From the NCBI RefSeq assembly GCF_963662255.1, contig NC_085047.1, positions 91,508,259 to 91,572,258 of the forward strand: 64,000 bases of DNA, read 5' to 3'. Below are positions 22,945 to 36,176 of this stretch, in pieces. The DNA comes from Cinclus cinclus. Its lineage: Eukaryota; Chordata; Aves; Passeriformes; Cinclidae. A model generated the notes under the pieces. That model saw only the letters and a program-made list of their open reading frames with translations. It was not told where the DNA came from and did not search any database. Numbering within the stretch: position 1 is the stretch's first letter; the number at the start of each line of letters is the position of its first letter. The position numbers were made by a program, and so were the translations under genes.

Positions 22945-23910
22945 GGAACATTATTATTTAGGAAGTGTGAAATGTTTCTTATAAAGATAACAATGTTTTT
23001 TGTTTGTTTTTTTTTCCCCGGTGTTTAAGTTAGAGGACCAAGAAGTAAGGAAGGGAAGAAAAGCTATTTGCATCTCACCCTGAATATATTCAAGACTTCT
23101 CAAGATCTTTTTTTCACATTAAAAAGTTAACAAGTACAGCTTGAACTGATGTTGCATAGGTAAAATAAAGTGGCAACTTAATGTTCTCATTGATTAACTG
23201 TAGCAATGCTAATTAAGGCTTGTGTCTCACAGGCCATGGAAGGTGCAGAATAAATTATGCAGGTTTGTCACTGCTGGTTCAGTATTTGAAATTGCTAGAT
23301 TTGTTGGTGGTTATGTTCTGACCAGCTTGTATTCAGTGTGCTGAATGGAAAATATCTGGGTCTGGTGCTGTTTCTAGAGGCAGAGGTCCATGGCTGTTTA
23401 TGGACTATCAGAACAGCTGTGGCTAGAGCGAAAATGGAGACCATGTTTTCTGCAAGTGAGAGGAGGAAACAGAGGTAGAAGTGTAAAATGCTACAGTAAA
23501 TGTAGTTTTGGAAAAGATGCTTGTGTTTGGGGCTGCCAGCCTGATACCAAATTCCATAGCTTTCCATCCATAGCCTTATGAGTGAAGCCCATGTGTTTTG
23601 GTTTTCAGTGTAGAGGTTAATTCATAGGAGTGAATCTGTTAAACAGACCTGCTCAGGGCCTCTGGTGTCAATAGGCAAATTTGTTAGGTTTTTTGGCTTC
23701 CTCAGGAATTGCTACATCTGAAAAAAATGTTATTTAATCTGTCTCATGAGAAGTAAGTGTTTTCTTGTCTCTTCATGGAAATGATTGTCTGGTGGTCAGA
23801 GTACCAAATGGTCTTACATAAGACGTATAAGTGCTGGATATCTTTCTCAGTTTTCCAGAAAATCCTTTCGAAAACTTCATTGCCTTGAATTACTCTTCAG
23901 ACTGACAAAT

Positions 23911-23944
23911 GTGTATATATATATATACATATATATATATACAT
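23911..23944. repeat. (TA)n microsatellite
   Basis: Two runs of TA units separated by CA make an almost perfectly self-complementary stretch of about 34 bp that could extrude as a cruciform. Confidence 0.9.
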
Positions 23945-25186
23945 TTTTACTATTTCACTATCATTGGTTAAAATCAGATTTTTAGTTCTGAAATTGCTGG
24001 GTTAGTTAGATGTCAGTATTAGCTTCTCTTGCTCTGTTTTTGTGTGTCTCTTCTGCCTGATGCTGTTCTTTGTTTTGCATATTGCTTTGATTCTGTTTGA
24101 TAGCTGCAGTCCAGAGCGTGAAATCATGGTAAGCTCATCCAAATTAGTACCTTGATGCTTTTGTGAAGGCAGATCTTGTCTTTCCCCTTCCCTACTCATC
24201 TTGTTCCCAGCCATGAAGTGCTCTTTGCACATCTGCTGTTGACTGATGCTCCTCTGCTTGCAGAAAAGAAAATCCAGTTCACTTTGCAAAGCAGTACCAA
24301 AGACTGCAACTTAATTTGCTTTTCAGGTTTAGTTTTTTTCCATTTTAGTGAGCTGTGCACTCCAGTGGTTGTCAGAGGTGTTTCTGGACAAGTATCCAAG
24401 AGCTTGACTGGGAGTGTGCATGTGTGGGAAATTGGAGGGGACAGCAGGGGCATCCCTTGTTTTCATGTGTGGGTGCTGCCAGCATCATGACACTGCCTGA
24501 CTCTTTCTGTGCTCTTCAGTTCACTCCCTTTCCTTACTGTAGATTTTTTTGATGGTGCTGTATTTGTTACCTGCCAGTACATACCAGCTTGGTCATCTGC
24601 TCTGGAGAACAAATGTTAAAGCTCCAGTGAGAACGGCAAGAGGATTATCTGACAAACTGATGTATCTGTGTCTCTGACCTTCTGCTTGAGAGCTACTCGA
24701 ATCAGTTCAGGAGCCTTAGCTGTTTATGAAAGTTTAGGTGTTTTAGTTGGTATTAATTGTCACATGCGCTGCTCCATTTCTCCATCACACACTTGTCTTT
24801 TAAAGCTGGGGCACCTAATGTTGATTATCATATTTATGCTTAACAGAACTCCCTCCCCCTTTCTCTGCATCAGAGCAAGGTTTCTCCTTATGCAGTTATG
24901 TTGTCAAACACTGGTGACATATAAAGTCATTTGTTGCGAGATGCTCCCATTTAAGGAAGACCTCATGTAAACTCTGGACAGTGTTGCCTACACCAAGATT
25001 AGAAAATGCAGTTGAAAAACCTCATAAAAATATACCTTTTACAGTATTAATCAGGTTAAGTTTCCCTCTATTCTTTCTCACTAACTGATCTCCATTACAG
25101 GAGTATAAATTAGGAATTACTCTGTTAAAGCCAGTAATGGCACTTCTGTGAGAGTCGAATTAAGTCTTTGAGTATCTCATGTAGCA

Positions 25187-25200
25187 TTTTTTTTTTTTTT
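25187..25200. repeat. T homopolymer
   Basis: A run of fourteen T in intron 1. It has no target-site duplication or attached retrocopy that I can see. Confidence 0.85.
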
Positions 25201-26916
25201 CTTGGAGGAAGTTGAGGGGGAAAGGATAAGGTAAAATCCACTTTGGGTTGTTAAGGAGTACTCAATACTTCTAATGTTCATACAATTCAATTTGCAAACA
25301 GATGTGTTTGGAGAATAAATCTTAGAGCTAGCTCTTGTGAGAGCAAGAAGCCTAGAATTAAATCAGAGGCTTGTAGACTTGGCTGCATACTGTAAAAAAT
25401 GTAAATATCAGACAGTTGCGTTGCTCATATTGATCTGACCAACAAATGTTCAGCCAAATATGTCAAAGAAAAATTAGTGTGTGTGCCAGTGGGCTGTTAA
25501 TGCTTCTGGGGAGCAAGTCACCTAAGGTTTATATTAATAGTCTAAACATGCATTAGTAAGTCTCAATGCTGTGCTTTTAAACTTTCTAGTACAGGGGGTT
25601 TATGTATTTTGTGGTTACACCAAGGAAAAGCTCAAGCTTGGAGTTAATAACAGGTTATATGTTATTAAACTGAAAAGCTGATTGTGGACTTGCCCATTCT
25701 GACCTTCTGATTTTACTGACATTTGCTAAACCTTATGAAGTTCTTTAGCAGTGTCTGATTTCTTCACTGTAGTGGACTGGTGATTGAATTTAGGTTCCAA
25801 ATAAAAGCTTTGTTTTGGAGTAAAAACAAAACAAATCTAACTTCCTTCCTCTCCCATCCTAACCCCTTCGAAGGGGAACGGAACTTCCCTGAAACTTCAC
25901 ATGTTGTTTTCCTCCTATAGAAGACTTTCTGGGTGAAAGTTTTGCAAAATGAGATGTGAAGCTTCAAAATTACGAAGAACTGGAATATTTTCCCTGTTTT
26001 CCTTTCTCAAATGTTAATGGATCATTGCCAACTGTAAAACACTTCATATATTCAGTGGAAAGTTTGAGGTCTTTGAGGTTTGTTTGGTTTTTTAAATCCC
26101 CCTTCTGCCTGAAAGGGAAAAAAATATAGTGTATCTGTATTTTTGAAGTCTGTTGAGGAAAGAACACAAATGTTGAAGACTTCTGAGCCTTCTGATTAAT
26201 GTTTCTGGTGTTCAGTTTTCATTCCAGACCTCTGAAGTATTGCCATTTTTTTTCTACTTCAGTAGAGACTTGTGCATTTGCCTGTTACTACATCTTGGGG
26301 AGCACTGGGACAGAATGAAGGTCCCTTCATTAGCCCAGCAACTGGGTCTTGTTGTTCCCTGGGGTGTGTAGCTGTGACTGTGTCAGCATTGACTGAAATG
26401 GATTAGTGTGATGTGATGGTAAGGGGGTTTCACTTATTTAAGAATGACTGGTAGGTTTGAACAAATAGCATTTGATGCTATCAATGTTTAATTTGCTTAA
26501 ATATTAATATACTTTTATGTGCTGCTAGTAGATGGACGAACATTAGATGAAGTGTCTCAATTCTTCCATGTGCAACAAATGAAAAGGCTTGAAGCTGGGA
26601 ACAACACCTATTTCTGTGATGAGGGGAGGAGGGGGACACACAGATCTGTCTTCCCTAAGATGCATGCTTAAACTTTCTTTTCATGTTACAGTGACTTTGG
26701 GAGGAAATATAGCTGTCTGTTTGTCTCTAAACTTGTTACTAAGAGATTTCAAAATCCATTTAGAAGAAGTTTGCATTGAAAGGCCTGAGTTTGTGTTTCA
26801 AAAAAAGGAAGATGAAACATTGGAGATGTTGTGTTTACACAGGGAGCAAAAGAGTGTTTGAACTTGTGAAGGAGTTTTATTTCCAAGATTTTTAATCTGG
26901 AGTGTATTTATTTTTC

Positions 26917-26934
26917 TGTTTGTTTGTTTGTTTG
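26917..26934. repeat. (TTTG)n microsatellite
   Basis: About four TTTG units in T-rich intronic sequence. Confidence 0.85.
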
Positions 26935-29900
26935 GGTTTTTTAAAAATTTATATATGTAGGAATAAAAATTCTATGTGGCCGATAACTTGTTTGATGGCA
27001 ATTTGCAACTTTATATTCCATCCAGTTCCACTTGCATGAAAGGCACATAGTATAAATCAACTTTGCTGTTTTTTAAAATCTTCTTGCTTTTGAGTTTCGT
27101 TCAGCTGTAATCTTCCAAGTATTGGAAAACGGACAATGTGAAATATTTTATTTACAGTTGTGCTTCTGTTATGACTGTTTATACTGTTTATTCTTAAGTT
27201 TAAAAAAGGCAACTCATAAAAACAGATGCACTGGTCACTGAGTTTTCAACTCCTTAAAAATAGGAGGTAGGGGAAGAAGTTTATTTTTATTACTGTTTCC
27301 AATTCCTTCCAGAAATATTTCTATTTACAAATTGTTTACAGCTACTTACTTTTTTTCAAGAACTCTAGAAGAAAACAGTTAGCTAGTGGTAGCTTTTTAC
27401 AAAGCTGTAGTTGATTCTTGCTTGTATTTCCCAGCTGGTGTTAGAGTACATCTGGAATCTATGAAATTCCTTTCTTTGTTCCTCATTTCCTGTTTCATTG
27501 AGTACTACAGTGCAACATTCTGAAAGCTATTTCTCTTAGCATCTTCTAAGATGTGCATTTTAAACCAGTTAGTGAGTTCTTAAAAGTAGTTATATGTGTT
27601 TGTGTTTAGCAGTGTAATTGAAAAGTGAAATTGAACTGTATTATGAAACTTCTCAGATGCTTTGTTGTCATATTTCAGTGAAAAATAGTTTCGTTGATTT
27701 ATCTGGCTGTCGTTCAGCTTGTAGAATTGTAGGAGGGAGGGTGGTAGAAATAGAAGAAAAATCTGGTAGACAGTACAAAAGATGCCTTTCTTAGTCTCTC
27801 TCTTCCCTCCTCTCTCCCTCCCCCCGCCCAGTAACAATCACCAGTTTGTAATGGAAAATTAGATCTATTTTGCAGGAGACACAGGGTGTGACATCCTACA
27901 GTTACTTTTTGATTCTGGTTTGAAAGGCTGATGACTGCTATAGAACACATGAACACAACCTTGGAAAATTGAGCTCTGACACTGTGGCACAATGTGAGTT
28001 GTGTGTGTCTAAAACAAAAACAATCCATGCTCTCCAAAACAGTCACATTTAACTTGGATTTACTTTGTTGGGATTACATTGCTGCAGATAATTGATATTC
28101 AGTTGAAAAGAGTGGAGATGCAGCTGTCTAACAGAATTGCTCTCAGTTTTTGCAAGTAGTTGTTCCGTTCTTCCTGAAAAAATATTGTGCTTTTATGAAT
28201 ACTTTACATATCTGAGTGGCTGCCCCAAGTTTTCCAGAACAAATGCAAGTTCTTCATAGTCCAGTGGTCAGCTCTTCTGTTGTTACCATTTGCCAGCTGT
28301 GAGTGCTGTTTCTGAGATTGCAGCTTTTGTTCTTCGGGTTGTCACTAGTCATGAAAACTCCATTGTGGTTCAATATATGTTCAAGAACTTCTTCATAAAG
28401 CACCTGCTCTTAAGATATTACTTACACTGGAAGCATTGTTATTTTCTTATCCGCTTGCTGTTTTCCCTTCCATTTTTGATTTGTGAACTATCTCTGAAAT
28501 GGCAGCATTTGCTCTCATGAAGAACTTAGTATTGGGGAAATAATTATCTTCTTTTTAGCTGCTTTTAATACATTTTAGCAAGAAATGCTAGCACTGAGAC
28601 CTGTCACTCTTGCACAGATTGGATCACTGCAGTTTCTTGTCTCCCTTTGATTTTTTTTTCAAATGTCCCTGACAGCAGATATATATAATTGATTGCATGA
28701 AATAGGTTGTACATGGAGGTAGTTGCACATTATATTTTTTTCTATTATAAGGAGCTGAGGAAAGAGCTACTTGTTTCCCACAAGGTATGCAAAAATACTG
28801 ACAGAATTGTGAAACTTCAGCAGTTGTATATCTTTCAGCATGTTATATGGGTACAGAACCACCTTTAAGGTTATCGTGTCTTCAGCACTTATATAAAAGT
28901 AACTGTGCTGCTCTGTGTGTCTGGGAATTTGGTAAACCCAAAAGCCATTTTGCTCTGTAGGTGATTATTGCTGCTGTTAGACCGTATTATGCTCTGTTTC
29001 AGGGATGCAGTAAAGGTCCTAAAATCTTGCACCTGCTCTGCTCAAGTCAGAGGAGCTGTGCTCCTGTAAATTTTGTACACTGTTGTAACTGTCAGTAAGG
29101 TCCTTGTCTTCATCTATGCAAATTCTCAGTAGCTTAAACCAAGTCTGGTCCTAAGAGACTTCTTTTAGACTACTTATCCTGCAGCACTGGTTCATTAACC
29201 TATTAGTTCAGTTCCTCAAATGATAAGTTGCATTTTGCCTCCAGGAACATACTGTTCAAGTTCTGAGTTTTGTGTAAAATATTCCCTGGTAGATAAGAGA
29301 AAGGACCCATCAGATATTTCTGCAAATGTTTGTGGCCTGTTCCTCTTTATTAACTTGTAGTCACATTTACAGTGTAGATATTTCGTGTTTAGGACTTTGG
29401 CTGATGTTGCATAATATTCAAATTTCAAATTGTTAAGATACCTGAAGAACCACATTTGTGCTTTATTAGCATTTCTTGCCCTAAGTGTAAGGTAGGAGGT
29501 GACCAGAACTACTCTTCTGTAAATATTTGTCTTACCTTGTGTTTGTAGATTGTTCCACATAATTTATTTTGCTGCATGCTAAGGGTCAGCAGCTCTTGGA
29601 TGACTCTGCTTGACCACTGTGAGCACCAGAGTTCCCACTAACAGGAGCTCCAGGTAGTTGCTGCAGAATAGACTTAGGTGCTTCAGAGATGGTGATAGTT
29701 GAAGAGGCTGTGGTCAGTGGTCATAAATTCAGCCCTATTTAAAGCTGGGGGAACTGTTAGTGTCCCTTCCCTCTCCTACTGATGTGTAGAACCAAACTGT
29801 TCTCTGTGGGGTGATGCGTGCAATGGACTTCAGGAAACTGGTGTTGCATGTTGGAGTTGGAAGGAGTTAGATTTCAAGATAGTGTGCCTCTCCCTACTCT

Positions 29901-30769
29901 CCCATAGCTTTTTATTTTTTTGGTCCACTAAGCAAAATTGCCTGAGAGGGAGGAACAAAGCCTAATTTTTATTCAGACCAGTACTCCTGCCTGTCTGTTT
30001 TTGAATGACAGGGAATAAAAAGTGCTTAGGGGAATTTGGAGTGTTGCATTAGAGCAAAATCATTTCAGTAAAAGTGAAATTCTAACCAGCTGATAATTAG
30101 TGTGTTTTGACTCCTGATTCTGTGACAGTATTCCAGAAAGTTGTGAGTTAGAAAGTAGAAAAAAAAATTAGGTGACTTACTTTTAAAGCCAGCTTCACTA
30201 TTAAATGTAACCAGTCTCTGTAACAGTCTAGTGGAAAATGTGGTTAATAAAGTTTCCCGATAACACCTGCAAATAATTGGTATTCTGGTGCCCTGCTACT
30301 AGTAATGGGAACTGGTAATCTAGTCCTGAAAGTAACTGGTACTGCTTGCTCTTGAATGTAGGCTTCACTTTCTTGTGCACAGTGAATCTCTGGAATTTAA
30401 GGTGAATTTTTCTCCTGATGGAATCATATTTTGGTTTAGTTGTAGTGCGTCAAACTCTTTTAAATATTTGGTGGCTGTTTGAACTATAACCTGAAGTACC
30501 AGATGCTTGTAAAGTGGAGCCTCTACCTCAGTACTACCATGTACACTGCATTGGGAAACATATGGGAGCAAGTTCTGTGCTTAACAGACCATGCACAGTG
30601 GCAGAATGAAATGGAGTCGGGCATGAATATCTTATCCAGGAAGGGCTTAGAACCAAATAAGAGCTCACATGTCTGAATTAGTGTCAGGCTGCAGATAGGC
30701 CAAAACTCCTCTGGCCTTGCATGGGGTTAACTCAGTGCTACAGAATGTGATCTGAAAAACCCACTACTT

Positions 30770-30900
30770 GTGTGGTGGGAAAACCCTGGGTATGGGGCTG
30801 GGTCAGATTCCCTACTGCTCTCCTGAACTCCACAAGACAGGAGCTTCCACCTACTTCAGAGTATGGAGTCAGTAGCAGGGCAGGACCCTGTAGCTGTGCC
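30770..30900. repeat. possible ancient interspersed repeat
   Basis: GGCTGGGTCAGATTCCCTAC with following CTGCTCTCC resembles the '(C)CAGATTCCCTGCTGC' segment I remember from old sauropsid repeats. It lies in a locally GC-richer patch. The match is short and the family cannot be named. Confidence 0.25.
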
Positions 30901-31929
30901 TTAAAGACAGGAATTTGGTTCCCTTTGTACTTCTGGAGGAGGCAGTGATGGTGATTTGTCAGTGCTTTTGCTGTATTGTAGGTATCATGGTGAAATACTG
31001 ATGTATTTTACAAGTATGTATCTTCTAGTATATCAGTCTGCAGGATATAGAATTGGGATATTTCTCTTGGGTTAGGTTGGGATTTGACAGAGGTAATGCA
31101 CAGTGCACTTTGGTTTAGTGCAGGTGTTATGCATTTATTTGATATTTTTTTCTTGCCGTTTTGCCATTGTTTTGGACATGGATGCATTCCCCCCACCCTG
31201 ACAGTGTTTGTTGTTTCTCTAACCTCTGTGGTATACCTGAAACCAGCTGTGCTGGAGTACTGAGCCTTCACAGCTGCAGGGGAACAGGGTGTGGGAAGCA
31301 TAAGCTATAGCTCAACCACTGTGTGCTACTTTTCCCTTTTCTATTTTTTTTTTTGTTTGTTTTGTGTTGCTTTCTGTTTGTTGAATGATAGTTTTCTTTT
31401 GGGGACATGAGATTAGCACTAAAATAGGCCAACATAGGATGACGATGATGACAATATAAAGCTTCTAAACATGATTTTGAGCCAATGGGTTAGCTTCACT
31501 TTAATCAGGATTTTAATTTTTTTTTTCAACAATCATTCAAGTAAAATCTTTGGAGCAAAATATCAAGAGTATGTTTAAGTATTTCCTTTGAGGAATGGAG
31601 CACCTAGTTGGATGTTGATGGGGACTAACATGAATTCTTTTGTAGGGCTGTGATTGAGAGCTTTTGGAGAGGGGAAGGGAAGGAGGTTGAGATTTCTGTG
31701 AATTAAAACTAACTCAAAAGGATGCTGCTGTACATCTTCTGTGATATTAGTGATGCCTCTGAAAGGTCTTTAGTTATACCCAGGCTTCAGAATCATATCA
31801 GGAGTTATGGCTTGGCGGTAGGCAGTATAGTTGCTGTGATAGAAAGTTGATTTGTACTCTTGTGATAATCCAGATTGGGTGTTTCAGCTCCAAACCTTCA
31901 AGATATAAGACAATAAGTTTGACCTGGCC

Positions 31930-32010
31930 TGCTTAATTCATTTTACAGTCTCCTCAGGTGTAATTTCTAAAGTTAATTAATTGCCTAATTAGCCTTAATG
32001 ATAAATGAAT
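31930..32010. promoter_or_regulatory. homeodomain-site cluster (TAATTA-rich)
   Basis: Within 80 bp there are at least six TAAT cores, including TTAATTAATTGCCTAATTAG at 31,973-31,992, then CCTTAATGATAAATGAA. Dense TAATTA/TAATGA sites in non-repetitive sequence are characteristic of conserved developmental enhancers, but can also arise by chance in AT-rich DNA. Confidence 0.3.
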
Positions 32011-33849
32011 TTTTATGCTAAAAATTTGAAAGCCTGATTTAGGAAAGTCACTGAAACATGTAGCTTCTGTTCTGCTGGTAAAACAGCCTGGATACTTGTC
32101 TCACTGTGACATTATGACATCAGACATATGTCTTCTGTCATGTTCCTGGCAGCTGGAAACAGTGTCTAAGAGGCTTGTATTGTTTGCCCGTGTCTGCTAA
32201 GCACTGGTGAGCTTCCAGAGTCAAACACTTGAAACTGAGGGTTACAGTCATGAGGGTTGTTCATTGTCATCTTGAGTCCTTTTGTGTACACAACATTCTT
32301 ACCTTTACAGGATTATATATTTACTTTTAAAAGAAAAATACTATACTGCTTTTAGCCCATAGGTACTTGTGTAATGAGTAGCTATTTTATTATTATTATT
32401 GACATTGTCATCATTTGCATTCTGTTCTTGTAGTGGAATACATAGTTTTCTGCCCATATGTTTAGTTCAAAACTTGCTCTGGTATTGTTGAGCTCTTTTG
32501 CTGCATTCCTTACTGTACAGTGAAGTTTTTAACTATACAGCCTTTTTCAAGCTAGAGTTGGCTCTCTTTAAGTGGGGGACAGGATAGAAAAATGGTATTT
32601 GCCAATCATGGTGCCAATTTCCCTCTAATTTTATGTTTTTCTGGAAGCCAATTTTGTTGAAGTGGCTAGGATCTTGGTCCTGAATATGTATCCAGCCATA
32701 GTTATTCTGTAGTGACAATCTTCTTCCTTCCTGCTTACTTCATTTGTGCTGTGCCTTCCCCTGCTGAGATGCAGAGTGCAGATGCCTCACAAGCACCTCT
32801 CCAGCTATATGTAGAGAAGGAATTAACTGGCTTTGGCTAAGCAGTGCCCAGAGTGATGAGAGAGCCCTGCCAGGGGAAGGGACAGGGGAGGACAAGCAGG
32901 ATTTTGTTTCTCTGCCTTGCCAAGTCTTGCTTCCTTCCTTTCAAGATCCTGTTCTTGTCAATCTGCACTTGGAGTCAAATGCCTTCTGTGTCTTCCTGAC
33001 ACGATAGGGCTTTTGCAGTGAAAGTCCTGCCTGGTATAACCAGTACTGGAGAAATGAAATGCAGCACTAGAGCAAGTCTCTCTCACAAGTGTCAGAAAAT
33101 ATGCTGATATTGATTCTCTGGGATTTTGGGTAATTTTTGATTGAATTATTTAAGGTCAATAGCCAAGGGCTGCCTAATACTTAATTTTGACACCCAGATG
33201 TTTGCTGGACAGGCTGACTTCTCTTGAGTTGATGTTGCCTGTTTTAGCTGTTTTAGTTGAGGGGCATAGGAAGAGTTAAACAGAAAATAGCTTTAGTACT
33301 CTATTTGGTTCTGAAGAACAGAAGCTAAAAAGACAGCTATTATTAAGAAACTGGTACTAAATTGTTGCTCTTTCCCTTGTGTACCCACCCTCCCCTGCTT
33401 GTTAGACTCTCCCTGTTGATCTGCAGGATTTAGTACAGTTTTCACCTTTCTGTAAGCTAACAGTAATGGCACTTTAAGCACTGCACTACCAAGGTCTTAG
33501 TCCTGGTGTAGAGCATTGTTTTGTGCAAATAACTTCTGTTCTAGTTGTTTGGAGTCTAAACAATGTAGAGAAGTCTGCTATAGCCTTAGTAATAAATTTC
33601 ATTTTGTATTCTAGCTGCTTACCTTTTTGAAAAGCTGCTGTTCACTTATGTTACAACATAACCTTTTGCTTAGCCTTGACAAGTGTTGCCCTGTTCTGAA
33701 TAACAATGGTTAAATACTCCACTGCTCCTTGTGACCTTAGTAACAGAACTCCAGCGCCCTGCTGGTATAAGGGTGCGTTTTATTAATATTTAGAGCAGAA
33801 CTGAATAAACAAAAGATTAATTAAATGTGAAGCTATCTTATTCCACTTG

Positions 33850-34420
33850 TCACGGAGCACCAAGGGGATTACTTGATAAAAAAAGGCAGGCTGGAAGATG
33901 ATCATGACAACAAAGCAAGGCAGGGCAGTGATCTTGCCAGTGAGGTGGGGTAGCCAAACAAGGGGTAGAGCAGGTTCATGATGTTAGCCAGGGTCAACCA
34001 AGAGCCTGGTCACCACCAGAGAGCTCTGTAGTGATGGGCAGGTCCAAGGTCACACTAGAATTTAAGTCGTCAGGGCAGAGTCAGGGTCGGTAAGGCAAAT
34101 GGGCCAGGTGCAGACAAACCTGCAGAGCTCTGACTGGGGCCAAGGGTGTGAGCTGGAATGCAGCCCTGAAGTGGGGAAAGGGTCCAGTGAGGCCTCCTCC
34201 AGTGCTTTCTTGCAGGGCTGCCTCCCCAGCAGGCTGCTCGGGGTTTACACAGCTGCACTGTGTCACAGCTGGCCTGGAGCCGAGACCCCCGGGGCTGCGG
34301 GAGAGGCTCTGCTCAGAGCCCTGGCACCCTAGCATCTTGTCTGGGCTAGCCTTAAATCACATAAAACCCTCTGCAGTTCCTGATCCCGGGAAAACCACGG
34401 TGTGAATCGTAAAGGGTGAA
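33850..34420. repeat. GC-rich block of probable repeat origin
   Basis: This 570-bp block stands out from the AT-rich intron. It contains recurring GGTC/AGGGTC phrases (CCAGGGTCAACC, GGTCCAAGGTCACAC, GAGTCAGGGTCGG) and then a very GC-rich part (GAGACCCCCGGGGCTGCGG). Such 'GGTCC-AAGGTC-AGGGTC' sequence recalls long terminal repeats or other old avian elements, but I cannot assign a family and see no flanking duplication. Open frames in it are short, overlap on both strands and show no protein similarity. A regulatory element or non-coding exon is the alternative. Confidence 0.35.
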
Positions 34421-36136
34421 AAGAGGAAGTGGAGATGCAACAACAGAAAATAGGTCTGTGTGTTTTGTAACAGTGACTGTGGCAATAAAACACATCCTGT
34501 GTGCGAGGGGAGCCAGCCCCCCATTGTGATTGTTGCAGCCTCTGTAACTTGCATTGCACGGCGGGTATTTCCACAGCTCTTTGTGGATGAGGGCAAGTGT
34601 GGGAAGTACTAGGTATTAGGTAGCTATTGCTACAGTATGTTACAGTGATTGCTAATTAGACTGTTGGGAGGGACAGAAAGGAAATTCTCTTGAAGTCTCT
34701 TTAACCTTTTGCAGCTGTGTTTTGGTGCCTTTATTCATCTGTGTACTTTGAGTAGTATCTTGCTCTCTCATTCTGTGATATTTTTTAGTGATTTATTCTT
34801 CTTCCCTCTTTCTGTGGTTTGAAAACCATGTCTGATTGTTGTGAAGTTTCTGGTGCATGCTCTTACTTCTCTCCAGGCTGTGTCAAGTCTGCCCTTACAT
34901 CATGTCAGCAGCATTCTGTTAATTAGCAGAAGAGACTTTTTAGAGTTCAGTGTTCCTTTGTTTCCTGCCTCTTTCCTTTCCCCCTTCCCCAGAAGGATTT
35001 TTTTTGAGACTTCTCTGTGATTTCTGTGGGAGCTGTGTTGAAGGAGTCTTTGCAGCAGACAGAGGGTTGTATAGAAATTAGCTTATGAAGTTACTTGTGG
35101 TTCTCCCTGCAGACCTGTACTTGAGATGAAAGGGTTGGCTCTGTTTGCATTTGAGTTTCCTGCTGCTTTGAAAGACAGTGGTGTGTCTCAGAGCAGCAGT
35201 ACTTGCAATATGCTCCTTCCACAGAAGGGAGAGTAATGACCAGTTTTTTACAGATAGGCATGTGGTTCCTTGTCTTCCTCTTTAGTTCTGCCTGGTTAAA
35301 AGAGTTAAAAGTTATCACTGATAATGTTTTTTCTTTCCTTTCCTGAAAAGGCAATGATAACTCATGCAAAATATTTTGAATTGTACTCTAAATGCATATC
35401 ATGGTAAATTCACATATTGGACTATTGCATGTACATGGTGCATACAGTATTAACTGCATATGAGGCTTGTTCTCCATAATCAAATTGCTTGGAGATTTGT
35501 CTTAGGATGCACATAAAGTCTGCACTTTGTGGGTTTGGTAATTCCTTGCTGCATGACATCAAACATTCCCATATGTTTACGGGTATCTTGCTTGTGTAAG
35601 CACAGGGATATGAGAGGCAATCAAGTTAAGCAAAGATTAAGGAGACAGCAGTTGCAGGGCTGGGGAGAGGAAATTCATAACTGTTATGTAAAGAAAGTGA
35701 TATAGGATCTCCCAAAACAAAGTAGCAGAGAGCACCCGTGAGATGTGTCCAGTAAGTTATTGAATGTTTCTTTATGGCTTGGCTTGACTGTGCTGGAGTT
35801 GTATGTGAGTTCTTTTACTTAAGTGCAGTGTTGATTCTGGCACTGTCTGAGTTAGATTAGGTGCTCCTTTGAGCTGAAGGGTACAGCAGGGAGGTGGAAG
35901 TGGAGAGAAGTTGAAAGGAGGGTTTATCTGGTTAAGTGGCTTTTTCCTCCCTGCTGAGAAGACCACAGAGCTATACTATCTATTCAGTAAACATCTTCCC
36001 CTGGGTGTGAGCTGTTGGTAATTTGCAGCTCTTAATGATAACAAGGGAGAGAACTTTATTTTAGATAATCCACATGATGTAGGTGGTTGTTATAAAACAT
36101 TTAAATGGGGATCTGGGGAGGGGAGGGGGAAAGGAT

Positions 36137-36176
36137 GAGGAAGGAAGCTTGTTGAAGAGGAAGGAAACTTGTTAAA
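36137..36176 (+). repeat. 20-bp tandem duplication
   Basis: GAGGAAGGAAGCTTGTTGAA is immediately followed by GAGGAAGGAAACTTGTTAAA, two copies identical at 18 of 20 positions. A polypurine tract of about 20 bp precedes them. Each copy carries two GGAA (ETS-type) cores. Confidence 0.85.

Noticed and set aside
29825..29885. GGAGTTGGAAGGAG as a CR1 tail
   Set aside because: Only a short partial resemblance to the GGTTGGAAGGGA phrase, and the adjacent sequence does not follow the CR1 consensus.
33752..33768. CTCF-like CCAGCAGGGCGCTGG on the minus strand
   Set aside because: It lacks one of the invariant core G positions of the CTCF motif, so it is a weaker match than the two sites reported.
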